64,000 bases of DNA from HKCCE3408 sp038530555 (GTDB taxonomy: Bacteria; Pseudomonadota; Alphaproteobacteria; Rhodobacterales; Rhodobacteraceae), in contig JBCBCN010000009.1 of assembly GCA_038530555.1 (NCBI GenBank), positions 1-64,000 on the forward strand, given 5' to 3'. Numbering within the stretch: the first letter of the stretch is position 1; every line of letters starts with the position of its first letter. The notes beneath the pieces are model-generated. The model did no database searches, had not been told where the DNA came from, and was given only the letters and a program-made list of their open reading frames with translations. A program made the translations under genes and the position numbers. Of this stretch, positions 52,537 to 60,916 are shown one piece after another.

Positions 52537-53142
52537 ATGCTCTCCGCCTTCCTCCCCGGCTTCGCGCTGTCGTTTTCGCTGATCCTCGCCATTGGCGCGC
52601 AGAATGCCTTTGTCTTGCGCCAAGGGTTGCGGCGGGAGTTTGTGGGGGTCGTCGTGCTTGTCTGTTGTCTCAGCGAGGCGCTGTTGATTTTCGCGGGCGT
52701 GGCGGGCTTCGGGGCGCTGGCGGAGGCCTTTCCTTGGGCCGTGGAGGCGATGCGTTGGGGCGGGGTGGCGTTTCTCATTTTGTATGGGCTGCAGAGCCTG
52801 CGTTCGGCGCTCCGGCCCGGGGACGCGCTGGAGGCGGCGGGGGGCGCGGGCCGGACGCTGGGGCCGGTGATCGCGACCACGCTGACCCTGACCTTCGCCA
52901 ACCCGCATGTCTATCTCGACACGGTGGGCCTAATCGGGGCGGTCGCCTCGACCTATGGCGCGGGGCGCTGGGGCTTTGGGCTGGGCGCGTTGGCGGCCTC
53001 TTGCGTGTTCTTTTTGATCCTGGGCTATGGCGCGCGGCTGATCGCGCCCATCTTCGCGCGGCCTGTCGCCTGGCGCTGGCTCGACGCGGTGGTGGGGGCG
53101 ACGATGCTGGCGCTGGCGGCAAAGCTTGCATCGGGCGCCTGA
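52537..53142 (+). CDS. LysE/ArgO-family amino acid exporter
   Basis: 201 residues from ATG 52537 (a GTG at 52501 is also in frame). Six membrane helices. The family signature is FSLILAIGAQNAFVLRQGLR, and LTFANPHVYLDTVGLIG is the conserved loop. It exports basic amino acids such as lysine or arginine. Confidence 0.92.
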   Translation: MLSAFLPGFALSFSLILAIGAQNAFVLRQGLRREFVGVVVLVCCLSEALLIFAGVAGFGALAEAFPWAVEAMRWGGVAFLILYGLQSLRSALRPGDALEAAGGAGRTLGPVIATTLTLTFANPHVYLDTVGLIGAVASTYGAGRWGFGLGALAASCVFFLILGYGARLIAPIFARPVAWRWLDAVVGATMLALAAKLASGA

Positions 53143-53161
53143 GCCGGGCAGGGCTGAGGGC

Positions 53162-54088
53162 ATGGCCGCTCCCGCATCCGACATATCCGCCGATCCGCCG
53201 AGCCAGCCGCTTTTGGGCATCTTCTGGATGCTCGTGACGGGCGCCTGTTTCGTGGCGGTGACGGCCCTGGTCAAGGTGGTGGGCAGCGAGGTGCCCCCGG
53301 CACAGTCCGCCTTTCTGCGCTATCTGCTCGGGCTGGTGTTTTTGATCCCGATGCTGCCCGCGCTGAGCCGGGCGCGGCTGAACGGCCGGGCTTTGAGGCT
53401 GTTTGGCCTGCGGGGGGCGGCGCATACGGTGGCGGTGATCCTATGGTTTTACGCCATGACGCAGATCCCGATCGCCGAGGTGACGGCGATGAATTACCTC
53501 AACCCGGTTTATGTGACGGTGCTGGCCGCGCTGTTTCTGGGCGACAGGCTGGCGGCGCGGCGGATCGTGGCGATTGGCGTGGCGTTGCTGGGGGCGCTGA
53601 TCATCCTGCGGCCCGGGATCCGGGAGGTGAGCCCTGGGCATCTGGCGATGCTGTGCACGGCGTTTTGTTTCGCGCTGAGCTACTTTTTTGCCAAGATCAT
53701 GGCCGATGAAGTGTCTCCGGCGGTCGTGGTGGGGATGTTGTCGATTACGGTGACATTGGGGCTTGCGCCCTTTGCCTGGGCGGTTTGGGTGTCGGTGAGC
53801 TTGGAGCAGTTGGCCTGGCTCTTTGGGGTCGCGGTCTTTGCGACGGCGGGGCATTACACGATGACGCTGGCCTTTCGGGCGGCGCCTTTGAGCGTGACGC
53901 AGCCGGTGACGTTCGTGCAACTGGTCTGGGCGAGTGCGCTGGGCTTTTTCGTCTTTGACGAAGGGTTGGATGGCTATGTGATCCTGGGCGGGGTTTTGAT
54001 TATCGCCTCAATCAGTTTCATTTCGTGGCGCGAGCATGTCCTCAAACGCGGGCCGGCGACCCCGGCTGTGGCGCAGACCAAAGGATAG
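53162..54088 (+). CDS. EamA/DMT-family transporter
   Basis: 308 residues from ATG 53162 (MAAPASDISADPPSQP). About ten helices in two repeats; the first ends LPALSRARLNGRALRLFGLR, and ITVTLGLAPFAWAVWV belongs to the second. Probable small-molecule exporter of unknown substrate. It starts 19 bp after LysE on the same strand, so an exporter pair may be co-transcribed. Confidence 0.88.
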   Translation: MAAPASDISADPPSQPLLGIFWMLVTGACFVAVTALVKVVGSEVPPAQSAFLRYLLGLVFLIPMLPALSRARLNGRALRLFGLRGAAHTVAVILWFYAMTQIPIAEVTAMNYLNPVYVTVLAALFLGDRLAARRIVAIGVALLGALIILRPGIREVSPGHLAMLCTAFCFALSYFFAKIMADEVSPAVVVGMLSITVTLGLAPFAWAVWVSVSLEQLAWLFGVAVFATAGHYTMTLAFRAAPLSVTQPVTFVQLVWASALGFFVFDEGLDGYVILGGVLIIASISFISWREHVLKRGPATPAVAQTKG

Positions 54089-54262
54089 GCCGCATTCCGC
54101 CAGATAGGTGACTGGTAAACCATTTTGCATCTGCCGCATTTTGAGGCAAAGCGGCGCCCGCCTGACCGGGAGCAGCGGCAAGTCGCCGCCCGCGGGAAAG
54201 AAAGTTATGCTACATGATTGCGCGACGCAAATGATCGCCCATGTTGGGTTCAGGAGGACCAC

Positions 54263-54952
54263 ATGGCGCCGAAAGCTCTCATCTTCACTGGAATAGGCTC
54301 TCTCGCGGATTGCGCGGAAAGCGACTTGCGTGCTTGGAACGCGGCCTTTCGCGCCCATGGCCTGCGCTGGCAGTGGAGTTGGGACACCTTCATCGAACTG
54401 ATGCGCCATGGCGGCGCCCGCAACCCCGCCGAACGCTTTGCCGCGCATATGGGCGAGACCGTCGACATTGCGCAGATCACAGCGAGCCACCGACGCCAGT
54501 TCAACGCCAATCTGGCCGGAGAGATACCGCTTCGCGCGGGGGTTGAGCGCGTGCTGCTCTGGGCGGCCCAATCGGGGATCTCAGTGGCTTTGTGCACGCG
54601 TGCTCCGGCAGCAGTTGTCCATGCCCTGCTGCGCGCGACAGCGCGCGAGCGAGCCGGCGTCACCTTCGATACGCTGGTCAATGCCGAGGATGTGGACCGC
54701 CTCGCGCCACATCCTGACGCGATCAGTTTGATTATGGAGCGGCTGCGGATGAGCCCGGAGGACTGCCTGTCCATCGTGGACACGCCGGTCAGTGCGGCCG
54801 CGGCCCTGGACGCAGGCCTCAAGCCCTTGGCCGTGCCCGGACGTCTGTCGGAAGGACAGGCATTTCCTGAGGGCACGCGCGTAAGCACGCGCCTTGTTTT
54901 AGAAGAACTGGCGCCTGAGGGGAGCGTGCTCGCCAGCCAAGCGGCGGAGTAG
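54263..54952 (+). CDS. HAD-superfamily-like protein lacking nucleophile Asp
   Basis: 229 residues from ATG 54263, preceded by CAGGAGGACC. The HAD/CbbY layout is visible: helical cap (RAWNAAFRAHGLRWQWSWDT), LLWAAQSGISVALCTRAP for motif II (Thr), and a DAISLIMERLRMSPEDCLSIVDT region for motifs III/IV. But motif I, normally DxDGT, reads FTGIGSL: the nucleophile Asp is Thr and the acid/base Asp is Ile. It is therefore probably a non-catalytic paralogue that binds a ligand or partner. Confidence 0.75.
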   Translation: MAPKALIFTGIGSLADCAESDLRAWNAAFRAHGLRWQWSWDTFIELMRHGGARNPAERFAAHMGETVDIAQITASHRRQFNANLAGEIPLRAGVERVLLWAAQSGISVALCTRAPAAVVHALLRATARERAGVTFDTLVNAEDVDRLAPHPDAISLIMERLRMSPEDCLSIVDTPVSAAAALDAGLKPLAVPGRLSEGQAFPEGTRVSTRLVLEELAPEGSVLASQAAE

Positions 54953-55066
54953 AGGCGGGGCACTCACGCCTTACCGCGCGATCAAGACGCGCTTGAGGAC
55001 GATGCGCCCTCGACGCCGCGCTGCAGGGCCTCTAGGTTCGCAGAGGCAGTAGCAAGGCGGCGCAAT

Positions 55067-55489
55067 ATGACAGCTTACGATCCCGAAAATATCTTTGGCA
55101 AAATTCTGCGCGGTGAGTTGCCCTCGCAAAAGGTGTTTGAGGATGACGCCAGCTTTGCCTTCCTGGACATCATGCCCCGCGCCGACGGCCACACCCTGGT
55201 GATCCCCAAAACGCCCGCGCGCAACATGCTCGATGCGAGCCCGGCCCAGATCGCGGCCGTGATGGCGACGGTGCAGCGCGTCTCCCATGCCGCGCTGAAG
55301 GCTTATGAGGCTGATGGGATCACGCTGCAGCAGTTCAATGAGACGGCGGGCGGGCAAGAGGTCTTTCACCTGCATTTCCATATCCTGCCGCGCCATGCCG
55401 GATTGCCCCTGCGCCCGCCCGGAAAGATGGAAGACGCCGAAGTGATCGCGGCCAATGCAGACAAGCTGCGCGCGGCGCTTGGCGTCTGA
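55067..55489 (+). CDS. HIT-family protein
   Basis: 140 residues. DPENIFGKILRGELPSQKVF start and the histidine triad VFHLHFHILPR (His-x-His-x-His) near residue 103 identify a HinT-like nucleotide hydrolase/transferase acting on adenosine phosphoramidates. It is complete and typical. Confidence 0.95.
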   Translation: MTAYDPENIFGKILRGELPSQKVFEDDASFAFLDIMPRADGHTLVIPKTPARNMLDASPAQIAAVMATVQRVSHAALKAYEADGITLQQFNETAGGQEVFHLHFHILPRHAGLPLRPPGKMEDAEVIAANADKLRAALGV

Positions 55490-55639
55490 CGGCCGTTTTG
55501 ACGTCATCGATCTCAGGGGCAGATTTGCCTGCGATCTGATGTCCTATGACGGCATGGCCGAGGTCATTTGACATTGCCTTTGCGGCGAGTACGTTCCCGT
55601 AAAACCAGACGCGCCACCCCCCTTACAGGAGAGAGCGGG

Positions 55640-56089
55640 ATGCAGATGAATTTGCTCTATGGCACCGAGACATCGACGGCCGAGCTTTTGTGCGAAGACC
55701 TGGAGAAAGAGGTCGGCGGCGAAGTCAATACGCAGGTTTTCGATATCGCGGATGTGGCGCCGGAAAGCCTGAGCTCGGATGAGTTCTATGTCCTGGTCAC
55801 CTCGACCTTCGGGAGCGGGGACCTGCCCGCGAATGCGCAGGTCTTCTACGACAATCTTTCGCGCGCCAAGCCGGATCTGAGCGCGGTGAAATTCGCCATC
55901 TTCGGCCTGGGCGATCGGTCCTTTGGCGACACGTATAATGGCGGCTCCAAGCAGTTGATGGAAAAGATGCTGGAGCTTGGGGCGCAGATGGTCGGCGAGC
56001 GGGGCATGTTCGATGCCTCGGGTGCGGATATGCCCGAAGATGTCGCCGTGCCCTGGCTGCGCGATGTGATGAGCCGAGCCGCGGCCTAG
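55640..56089 (+). CDS. Flavodoxin-domain protein
   Basis: 149 residues from ATG 55640, preceded by AGGAGAGAG. FMN-phosphate loop YGTETSTAEL, isoalloxazine loops TSTFGSGDLP and FGLGDRSFGDTYNGG. A small electron carrier or flavin-binding protein, resembling MioC/short flavodoxins. No reductase partner is adjacent. Confidence 0.93.
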   Translation: MQMNLLYGTETSTAELLCEDLEKEVGGEVNTQVFDIADVAPESLSSDEFYVLVTSTFGSGDLPANAQVFYDNLSRAKPDLSAVKFAIFGLGDRSFGDTYNGGSKQLMEKMLELGAQMVGERGMFDASGADMPEDVAVPWLRDVMSRAAA

Positions 56090-56198
56090 AAAGGCCTCGA
56101 GCGCCCCGCCTTAAACCTGAGACACGAAATACCCTGCCGCGCGGTGCGCTCTCGGGACATTTCGGGCACGTGATGTTTCAAGCGAAAGGCGGAACGCT

Positions 56199-57464
56199 TT
56201 AGCCTTCACCCGCCAGGCGCTTGTTGCGCGCGTAAGTGTATCCCGAGGCGATCACGCCGAGCGTGCTGGAGATCAGCATCAGGGTGACGAGGGGCAATTC
56301 GGTGTCCCCGGGGCTTGGCGCTGCCAGGATCGACAAGACCGAGCCGCCGCCAATCATCAGCGAGCCACCAAGCCCCGAGGCGGTTCCCGCCAATTGCGGG
56401 CGCACCGACAAAAGCCCCGACATGGCGTTGGGCAGGAGCATCCCGTTGCCCAGACCCACGAAGGTCATGAAGCCGAAAAAGACATATTCGTTTTGCAGCC
56501 CCGTCAAAGCCGCGAGGCAGGACAGGCTCATGCCCGTGGCCGCGATAAAAGCGCCTGTGAGCATCATCGGGTCGATGCCGATACGCACAGAGAAGCGGCC
56601 CGAGAGGTAATTCCCGAGGAAGTAGCCGACCGCAGGCGCGCCGAGGAAAAAGCCCAGGCGCGTGGGGTTCATCGCGAAGACCTCACTGCCGACATAGGGC
56701 GCGCCGCCGAGATAGGCGAAGAAGGCGCCGGAGGAGAAGGCGGCGGCAAGGCTGTAGCCCCAAAAGCGCCGCGCCCCGAACAGGAGCGGATATTGCGCGA
56801 TCTGATCGCGAAAGCGGGTACCCTGTGCGGTGGGCGCCGTCTCGCCCAGATCGCGCCAGATAAGCCAAAGCGCGAAGGCGCCTAGGGCGAAGAGTGCGCC
56901 AAAGCTCGCGCGCCAGCCGAAGGCCTCATCCAGCACACCGCCCAAAAGCGGGCCGACCATCGGCACCACTGCCATGCCCATGGTGACATAGCCGATCATG
57001 CTGGCCGCTTCGCGGGTGCCGTGCATGTCGCGCACCACCGTCCGGCCGAGCACGAGGCCGGCGACGATCACCGCCTGGACCATGCGGAAGGCCAGAAAGC
57101 TCTCGATATTTGGGGCCAGCGCGCAGCCCAGCGTGGCCAGCAGGAACAGCGTGAAGGAGCCCAGCAGGACCGGGCGGCGGCCATAGCGATCTGCGATCGG
57201 GCCGATGAAGAGTTGCAGGACCGCGTTCATCATCAAATAAAGCGGGACCGAGAGCTGCACGAGCCAGTACTCGGTTTGAAAATCGCGCGCCATGCCGGGC
57301 AGGGACGGGAGAAAGATGCTCATCGTGAGCGCACCGACCGAGGTGATGGTGATCAGCGTGCCGATATGGGGCGGCGTCGCCCGGTCGAGAAAGCGCACGG
57401 GCGTTTTGGCATGCGCCGAGGTCTCAGGCACGTGTTGGGGCGTCGTGTCTATGGGAGGAGCCAT
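56199..57464 (-). CDS. Bcr/CflA-type MFS multidrug efflux transporter
   Basis: 421 residues, 12 membrane helices. SIFLPSLPGMARDFQTEYWL, IGPIADRYGRRPVLLGSF (MFS motif A) and MVQAVIVAGLVLGRTVVRDM are typical of drug-resistance transporters of the Bcr/CflA subfamily. It is divergent from the pccB locus, and the gap holds the repeats and motif listed separately. Confidence 0.92.
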   Translation of the reverse strand: MAPPIDTTPQHVPETSAHAKTPVRFLDRATPPHIGTLITITSVGALTMSIFLPSLPGMARDFQTEYWLVQLSVPLYLMMNAVLQLFIGPIADRYGRRPVLLGSFTLFLLATLGCALAPNIESFLAFRMVQAVIVAGLVLGRTVVRDMHGTREAASMIGYVTMGMAVVPMVGPLLGGVLDEAFGWRASFGALFALGAFALWLIWRDLGETAPTAQGTRFRDQIAQYPLLFGARRFWGYSLAAAFSSGAFFAYLGGAPYVGSEVFAMNPTRLGFFLGAPAVGYFLGNYLSGRFSVRIGIDPMMLTGAFIAATGMSLSCLAALTGLQNEYVFFGFMTFVGLGNGMLLPNAMSGLLSVRPQLAGTASGLGGSLMIGGGSVLSILAAPSPGDTELPLVTLMLISSTLGVIASGYTYARNKRLAGEG

Positions 57465-57533
57465 AGGCCTGAGCTAGGGCTTCGCAGGACCTGTGTCCAT
57501 CGGCGACGTCGGGGGAGTGGCGCGCAGGTGCCT

Positions 57534-57573
57534 GTGCGCGGATGCGCAGGTTGGGTCTCGTGCGCGGATGCGC
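57534..57573. repeat. 14-bp direct repeat between MFS gene and pccB
   Basis: GTGCGCGGATGCGC occurs at 57534-57547 and 57560-57573, period 26 bp, followed by a partial third GGATGCG. It could be a regulator-binding array or simple-sequence slippage. It lies 140 bp before pccB. Confidence 0.55.
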
Positions 57574-57602
57574 GGATGCGTTAGGGGGCCAGAGTGCGGG
57601 GG

Positions 57603-57626
57603 TTTGCGAATTGCCGCATTTGCAAA
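57603..57626 (+). promoter_or_regulatory. TTTGCAAA-type motif upstream of pccB
   Basis: TTTGCGAA (57603-57610) and TTTGCAAA (57619-57626) are separated by 8 bp, about 95 bp before pccB. Short-chain fatty acyl-CoA regulators (PccR, studied in Rhodobacter sphaeroides) recognise paired TTTGCAAA-like sites upstream of pccB. Spacing differs from the one I recall, so this is a candidate. Confidence 0.5.
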
Positions 57627-57720
57627 GTGCTACGGCTGCATTTAACAGCGGATGAGGGCCGTTCCGCGCAAGATTATTTCGCGCGGGCGGCCGATAGGCG
57701 AATGAGTGAGGGAGGCCCCG

Positions 57721-59253
57721 GTGAAAGACATCCTGGCAGAATTGCAGAGCCACCGGGACGCCGCGCGTCTGGGCGGCGGGGAAAAGCGCATCGCGGCGCA
57801 GCACGCCAAGGGCAAGCTGAGCGCGCGGGAGCGGATCGAGCTGTTGCTCGATGACGGCTCGTTCGAGGAATACGACATGTTCGTCACCCATCGCTGCACG
57901 GATTTCGGGATGGAAGCCTCCAAGCCCCGGGGTGACGGCGTGGTGACCGGCTGGGGCACGATCAACGGCCGCATGGTTTATGTCTTTAGCCAGGATTTCA
58001 CCGTGCTGGGTGGCTCGGTCTCCGAAACCCATGCGCGCAAGATCTGCAAAATCATGGACATGGCGATGCAGAACGGCGCGCCGGTTATTGGGATCAACGA
58101 CAGCGGCGGGGCGCGGATCCAGGAGGGCGTAAGCTCTCTGGCGGCCTATGGGGAGATCTTCCAGCGCAATATCGACGCCTCGGGCGTGGTGCCGCAGATC
58201 AGCGTAATCATGGGGCCCTGCGCGGGCGGCGCGGTGTATTCCCCGGCGATGACCGATTTCATCTTCATGGTCAAAGACAGCTCCTACATGTTCGTGACGG
58301 GGCCCGATGTGGTGAAGACGGTGACGAACGAGGTGGTCACGGCCGAAGAGTTGGGCGGGGCCTCGACCCATGCCAAGAAAAGCTCGGTCGCGGATGGGGC
58401 GTTTGAAAATGACGTGGAGGCCCTGGCCGAGATCCGGCGGCTCTTTGATTTCCTGCCCCTGAGCAACCGCGAAAAGGCGCCGGTGCGGCCCTTTTTCGAC
58501 GACCCAGAGCGCATCGAGATGAGCCTCGACACCCTGGTCCCGGCCAATCCGAACACGCCCTATGACATGCGCGAGCTGATCCTGAAGATCGCCGATGAGG
58601 GTGATTTCTACGAGACGCAGGCTGAGCATGCGGGCAATATCATCACCGGTTTCGTGCGCCTGGAGGGGCAGACCGTGGGCGTGGTCGCCAATCAGCCGAT
58701 GGTCCTGGCAGGAGTTCTGGACATCGACAGCGCGCGCAAGGGCGGACGGTTCGTTCGGTTCTGCGACGCCTTCGAGATCCCGATCCTGACCCTGGTCGAT
58801 GTGCCCGGATTTCTGCCAGGGACCAGCCAGGAATATGGCGGGGTGATCAAGCACGGCGCGAAGCTGCTTTATGCCTATGGCGAGGCGACGGTGCCCAAGG
58901 TGACGGTGATCACGCGCAAGGCCTATGGCGGGGCCTATGTGGTGATGAGCTCAAAGCATATGGGCGGGGATGTGAACTATGCCTGGCCGACGTCTGAGAT
59001 CGCGGTGATGGGCGCCAAGGGGGCGGTGGAGATCCTGCACCGCGCAGACCTAGGTGACCCCGAAAAGATCGCGGCCCACACGGCGGAGTATGAAGACCGT
59101 TTCGCCAATCCCTTCGTGGCGGCCGAGCGCGGCTTCATCGACGAGGTGATCCAACCGCATTCAACGCGTCGTCGCGTGTGCCGGGCCTTCGCGGCGCTGA
59201 GGGGCAAGCGGGTGACGAAGCCGTGGAAAAAGCACGACAATATTCCGTTGTGA
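57721..59253 (+). CDS. pccB: Propionyl-CoA carboxylase beta subunit
   Basis: 510 residues from GTG 57721 (MKDILAELQSHRDAARLGGG), preferred to ATG 57706 because the family starts here. Carboxyltransferase motifs: HAKGKLSARERIELLLDDGS, INDSGGARIQEGVSSLAAYG, GPCAGGAVYSPAMTDFIFMV, and VPGFLPGTSQEYGGVIKHGA. It carboxylates propionyl-CoA to methylmalonyl-CoA with the biotin-carrying alpha subunit (60917-62962), feeding the methylmalonyl route. Three small genes separate the subunits. Confidence 0.95.
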   Translation: MKDILAELQSHRDAARLGGGEKRIAAQHAKGKLSARERIELLLDDGSFEEYDMFVTHRCTDFGMEASKPRGDGVVTGWGTINGRMVYVFSQDFTVLGGSVSETHARKICKIMDMAMQNGAPVIGINDSGGARIQEGVSSLAAYGEIFQRNIDASGVVPQISVIMGPCAGGAVYSPAMTDFIFMVKDSSYMFVTGPDVVKTVTNEVVTAEELGGASTHAKKSSVADGAFENDVEALAEIRRLFDFLPLSNREKAPVRPFFDDPERIEMSLDTLVPANPNTPYDMRELILKIADEGDFYETQAEHAGNIITGFVRLEGQTVGVVANQPMVLAGVLDIDSARKGGRFVRFCDAFEIPILTLVDVPGFLPGTSQEYGGVIKHGAKLLYAYGEATVPKVTVITRKAYGGAYVVMSSKHMGGDVNYAWPTSEIAVMGAKGAVEILHRADLGDPEKIAAHTAEYEDRFANPFVAAERGFIDEVIQPHSTRRRVCRAFAALRGKRVTKPWKKHDNIPL

Positions 59254-59262
59254 GGGGGTGGC

Positions 59263-59736
59263 GTGGCTGATCCGGAGAAAGAGCGTGAGTATTGCCAACT
59301 GCTTAGCGAGCGTACTCGGTTTGTCGCAGGCGGAAACTTCGTGGTCTTTGCGACCTGTCTAGTCCTATTCAGGTTTTATGGCAGCGAATACTTGTTCGGG
59401 AAAGCGATGCTCGCACTGGCCGCGATGTTCGGTTTGTGGTCTATGACGAGGTATGCGGCTGTCCTTAACCAGCTTAGCAAGTGGACCATCAATAGCTTTG
59501 CCGAACAGCATATTGAAGCGCTCGGTGGGTTTGAGTTTGCCACCCACTCTCCAGAGGCGCCCGCGCTAGTCAAGTTTTTGCTTGGATTTGAGTTCGCGGA
59601 GCCAGGAGCAATACGAGAAATCAATAGGTTCGAAAAAGAATTAAAGGACGTTTCAGAGCGGGCTTTAAGTTTGCAATTTGTTTCGTGCGGCTGTTTCGCC
59701 ATCGGTCTCATCTTCTTCGCCATCGCGAACTTCTGA
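59263..59736 (+). CDS. Small membrane protein between pccB and pccA
   Basis: 157 residues from GTG 59263, 9 bp after pccB. Hydrophobic segments near 22-38, 45-62 and 137-155. The middle part is soluble and acidic. No family recognised. Codon use is less GC-rich than pccB, suggesting a later insertion. Confidence 0.55.
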   Translation: MADPEKEREYCQLLSERTRFVAGGNFVVFATCLVLFRFYGSEYLFGKAMLALAAMFGLWSMTRYAAVLNQLSKWTINSFAEQHIEALGGFEFATHSPEAPALVKFLLGFEFAEPGAIREINRFEKELKDVSERALSLQFVSCGCFAIGLIFFAIANF

Positions 59737-59755
59737 CCATGCAGCGCTTCCTCCC

Positions 59756-60130
59756 ATGATCAAACACCGCGGTTTCCCTTCCCGGCTCCCCGGCACGGAT
59801 TACCAGTTCACCATCCGGCGGGAGAACAAATCTGGCGCCACACCCATCGTGCGGCGCGAGCGCTATGCGGATCGGCGGCCTGCGGACCGGCGGGCGGATG
59901 CGGGGTTTCTTGAGGCGCTTTGGCTCAGCTTTGGGGAGGCGCCTTTCGAGCGAGGCAACCTCGATGCCGGGCGGCTCTCTTGGCTCATCGGGCGGGAGGT
60001 GATTCCCGCCGAAGATCCCTTCGACCCGGCCGATTACGCAGCGTTACTAAGGGTAAATGTGGCGGAAATGGCCTTAAATTTCCCAGAAATCGCCACAGGT
60101 CAGGGGGTTTTCGGGGGGAGATCGGCATGA
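59756..60130 (+). CDS. Hypothetical protein between pccB and pccA
   Basis: 124 residues from ATG 59756. Arg-rich first half (RRERYADRRPADRRADAGF) and an acidic C-terminal half. No family recognised. It has no clear Shine-Dalgarno, so the start is uncertain. Confidence 0.5.
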   Translation: MIKHRGFPSRLPGTDYQFTIRRENKSGATPIVRRERYADRRPADRRADAGFLEALWLSFGEAPFERGNLDAGRLSWLIGREVIPAEDPFDPADYAALLRVNVAEMALNFPEIATGQGVFGGRSA

Positions 60131-60476
60131 ACCCGCCCAATCTGCCCGGAATCGCCTTATTCGCTAAGTGCGCCAAAAAGAACTTCTTTTTAGACGCGAA
60201 ACAATGTGCAATAGTTTCGTTACCGGCAACTGTCCCCAGCAGTTCAACCGCCGGCTTTGACAAGACGTGTTACCCTTCCCCTTTGGGTCGGAGAGCTGAG
60301 ACAAGCAGCCCTCCGACCCAATTTTATGTTTGGGACCCTCTTTCGCCACGCTCTGGCCGCGCCTTTCCCCGCCGATCACGCGAACGCGCATCGCTGTGCT
60401 CTTCACGCCGGAACGGAATGCGCGTAGGCTGGTTGGTAATAATAACCACGGGCGTATCGACAGAGGATCATCCATC
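60131..60476. other. Non-coding gap in the pcc locus
   Basis: About 345 bases with no gene I can support. It is less GC-rich near 60150-60260. A TTGACA (60257-60262) lacks a good -10. An imperfect hairpin around GGGTCGGAG/CTCCGACCC (60285-60320) could terminate transcription from the upstream genes. Confidence 0.35.
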
Positions 60477-60677
60477 ATGGGCAAATTCACCAAAGCAGCC
60501 ACCATTCTGGCCGTTGCAGGCGGCCTTTCAGCCTGCGTCAATTCCGACCTGGAGCGCGCGGGCGTTGGCGCCGCGGCCGGTCTGGGCACGGCGCTTATCC
60601 TGGACACCAACCCGGTCGTGGGTGCGGGTGTCGGCGCCGCCGCGGGCGCGCTCTGCGACGACGTCAATCTTTGCTAA
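60477..60677 (+). CDS. Small glycine-zipper-like lipoprotein
   Basis: 66 residues. Lipoprotein signal with lipobox LSAC (ILAVAGGLSACVNS). The mature part is Gly/Ala-rich (GVGAAAGLGTALILD, VGAGVGAAAGAL), like glycine-zipper outer-membrane lipoproteins, with a final Cys pair. Frame open upstream but the lipobox fixes the start. Short, so moderately sure. Confidence 0.65.
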   Translation: MGKFTKAATILAVAGGLSACVNSDLERAGVGAAAGLGTALILDTNPVVGAGVGAAAGALCDDVNLC

Positions 60678-60712
60678 ACCGCGCGCGGGCCTGAGCCCGA
60701 GCGTCGATATCA

Positions 60713-60745
60713 GAACCGCCCGGGCCCCGGCCCGTGCGGTTTTTT
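60713..60745 (+). terminator. Intrinsic terminator after the lipoprotein gene
   Basis: GC-rich stem AACCGCCCGGGCC/GGCCCGTGCGGTT with one bulge, followed by TTTTTT. It separates the small genes from pccA, so pccA needs its own promoter downstream. Confidence 0.8.
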
Positions 60746-60812
60746 CGTGTGACCGGCCGGGGATATCCTTGGCCAGGAGCGAAATGCGAATAGCAGGAAC
60801 CGCGAAGCAACG

Positions 60813-60851
60813 CACAACCCGTTGAAATCTTTGATTTCAGGCAGGGTTGTG
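60813..60851. promoter_or_regulatory. Nested inverted repeat in the pccA leader
   Basis: CACAACCC (60813-60820) pairs with GGGTTGTG (60844-60851); inside it TGAAATC (60823-60829) pairs with GATTTCA (60833-60839) around TTT. Weaker pairing seems to continue outward to about 60780-60885. It lies 66 bp before pccA; it could be an operator or a leader RNA structure. Confidence 0.55.
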
Positions 60852-60916
60852 TGTTTCGAGACTTCGTATTTCTGCTCTAAGAGAGGCGCGGGTGAACGCG
60901 CGGGAACGGAGGGGAC

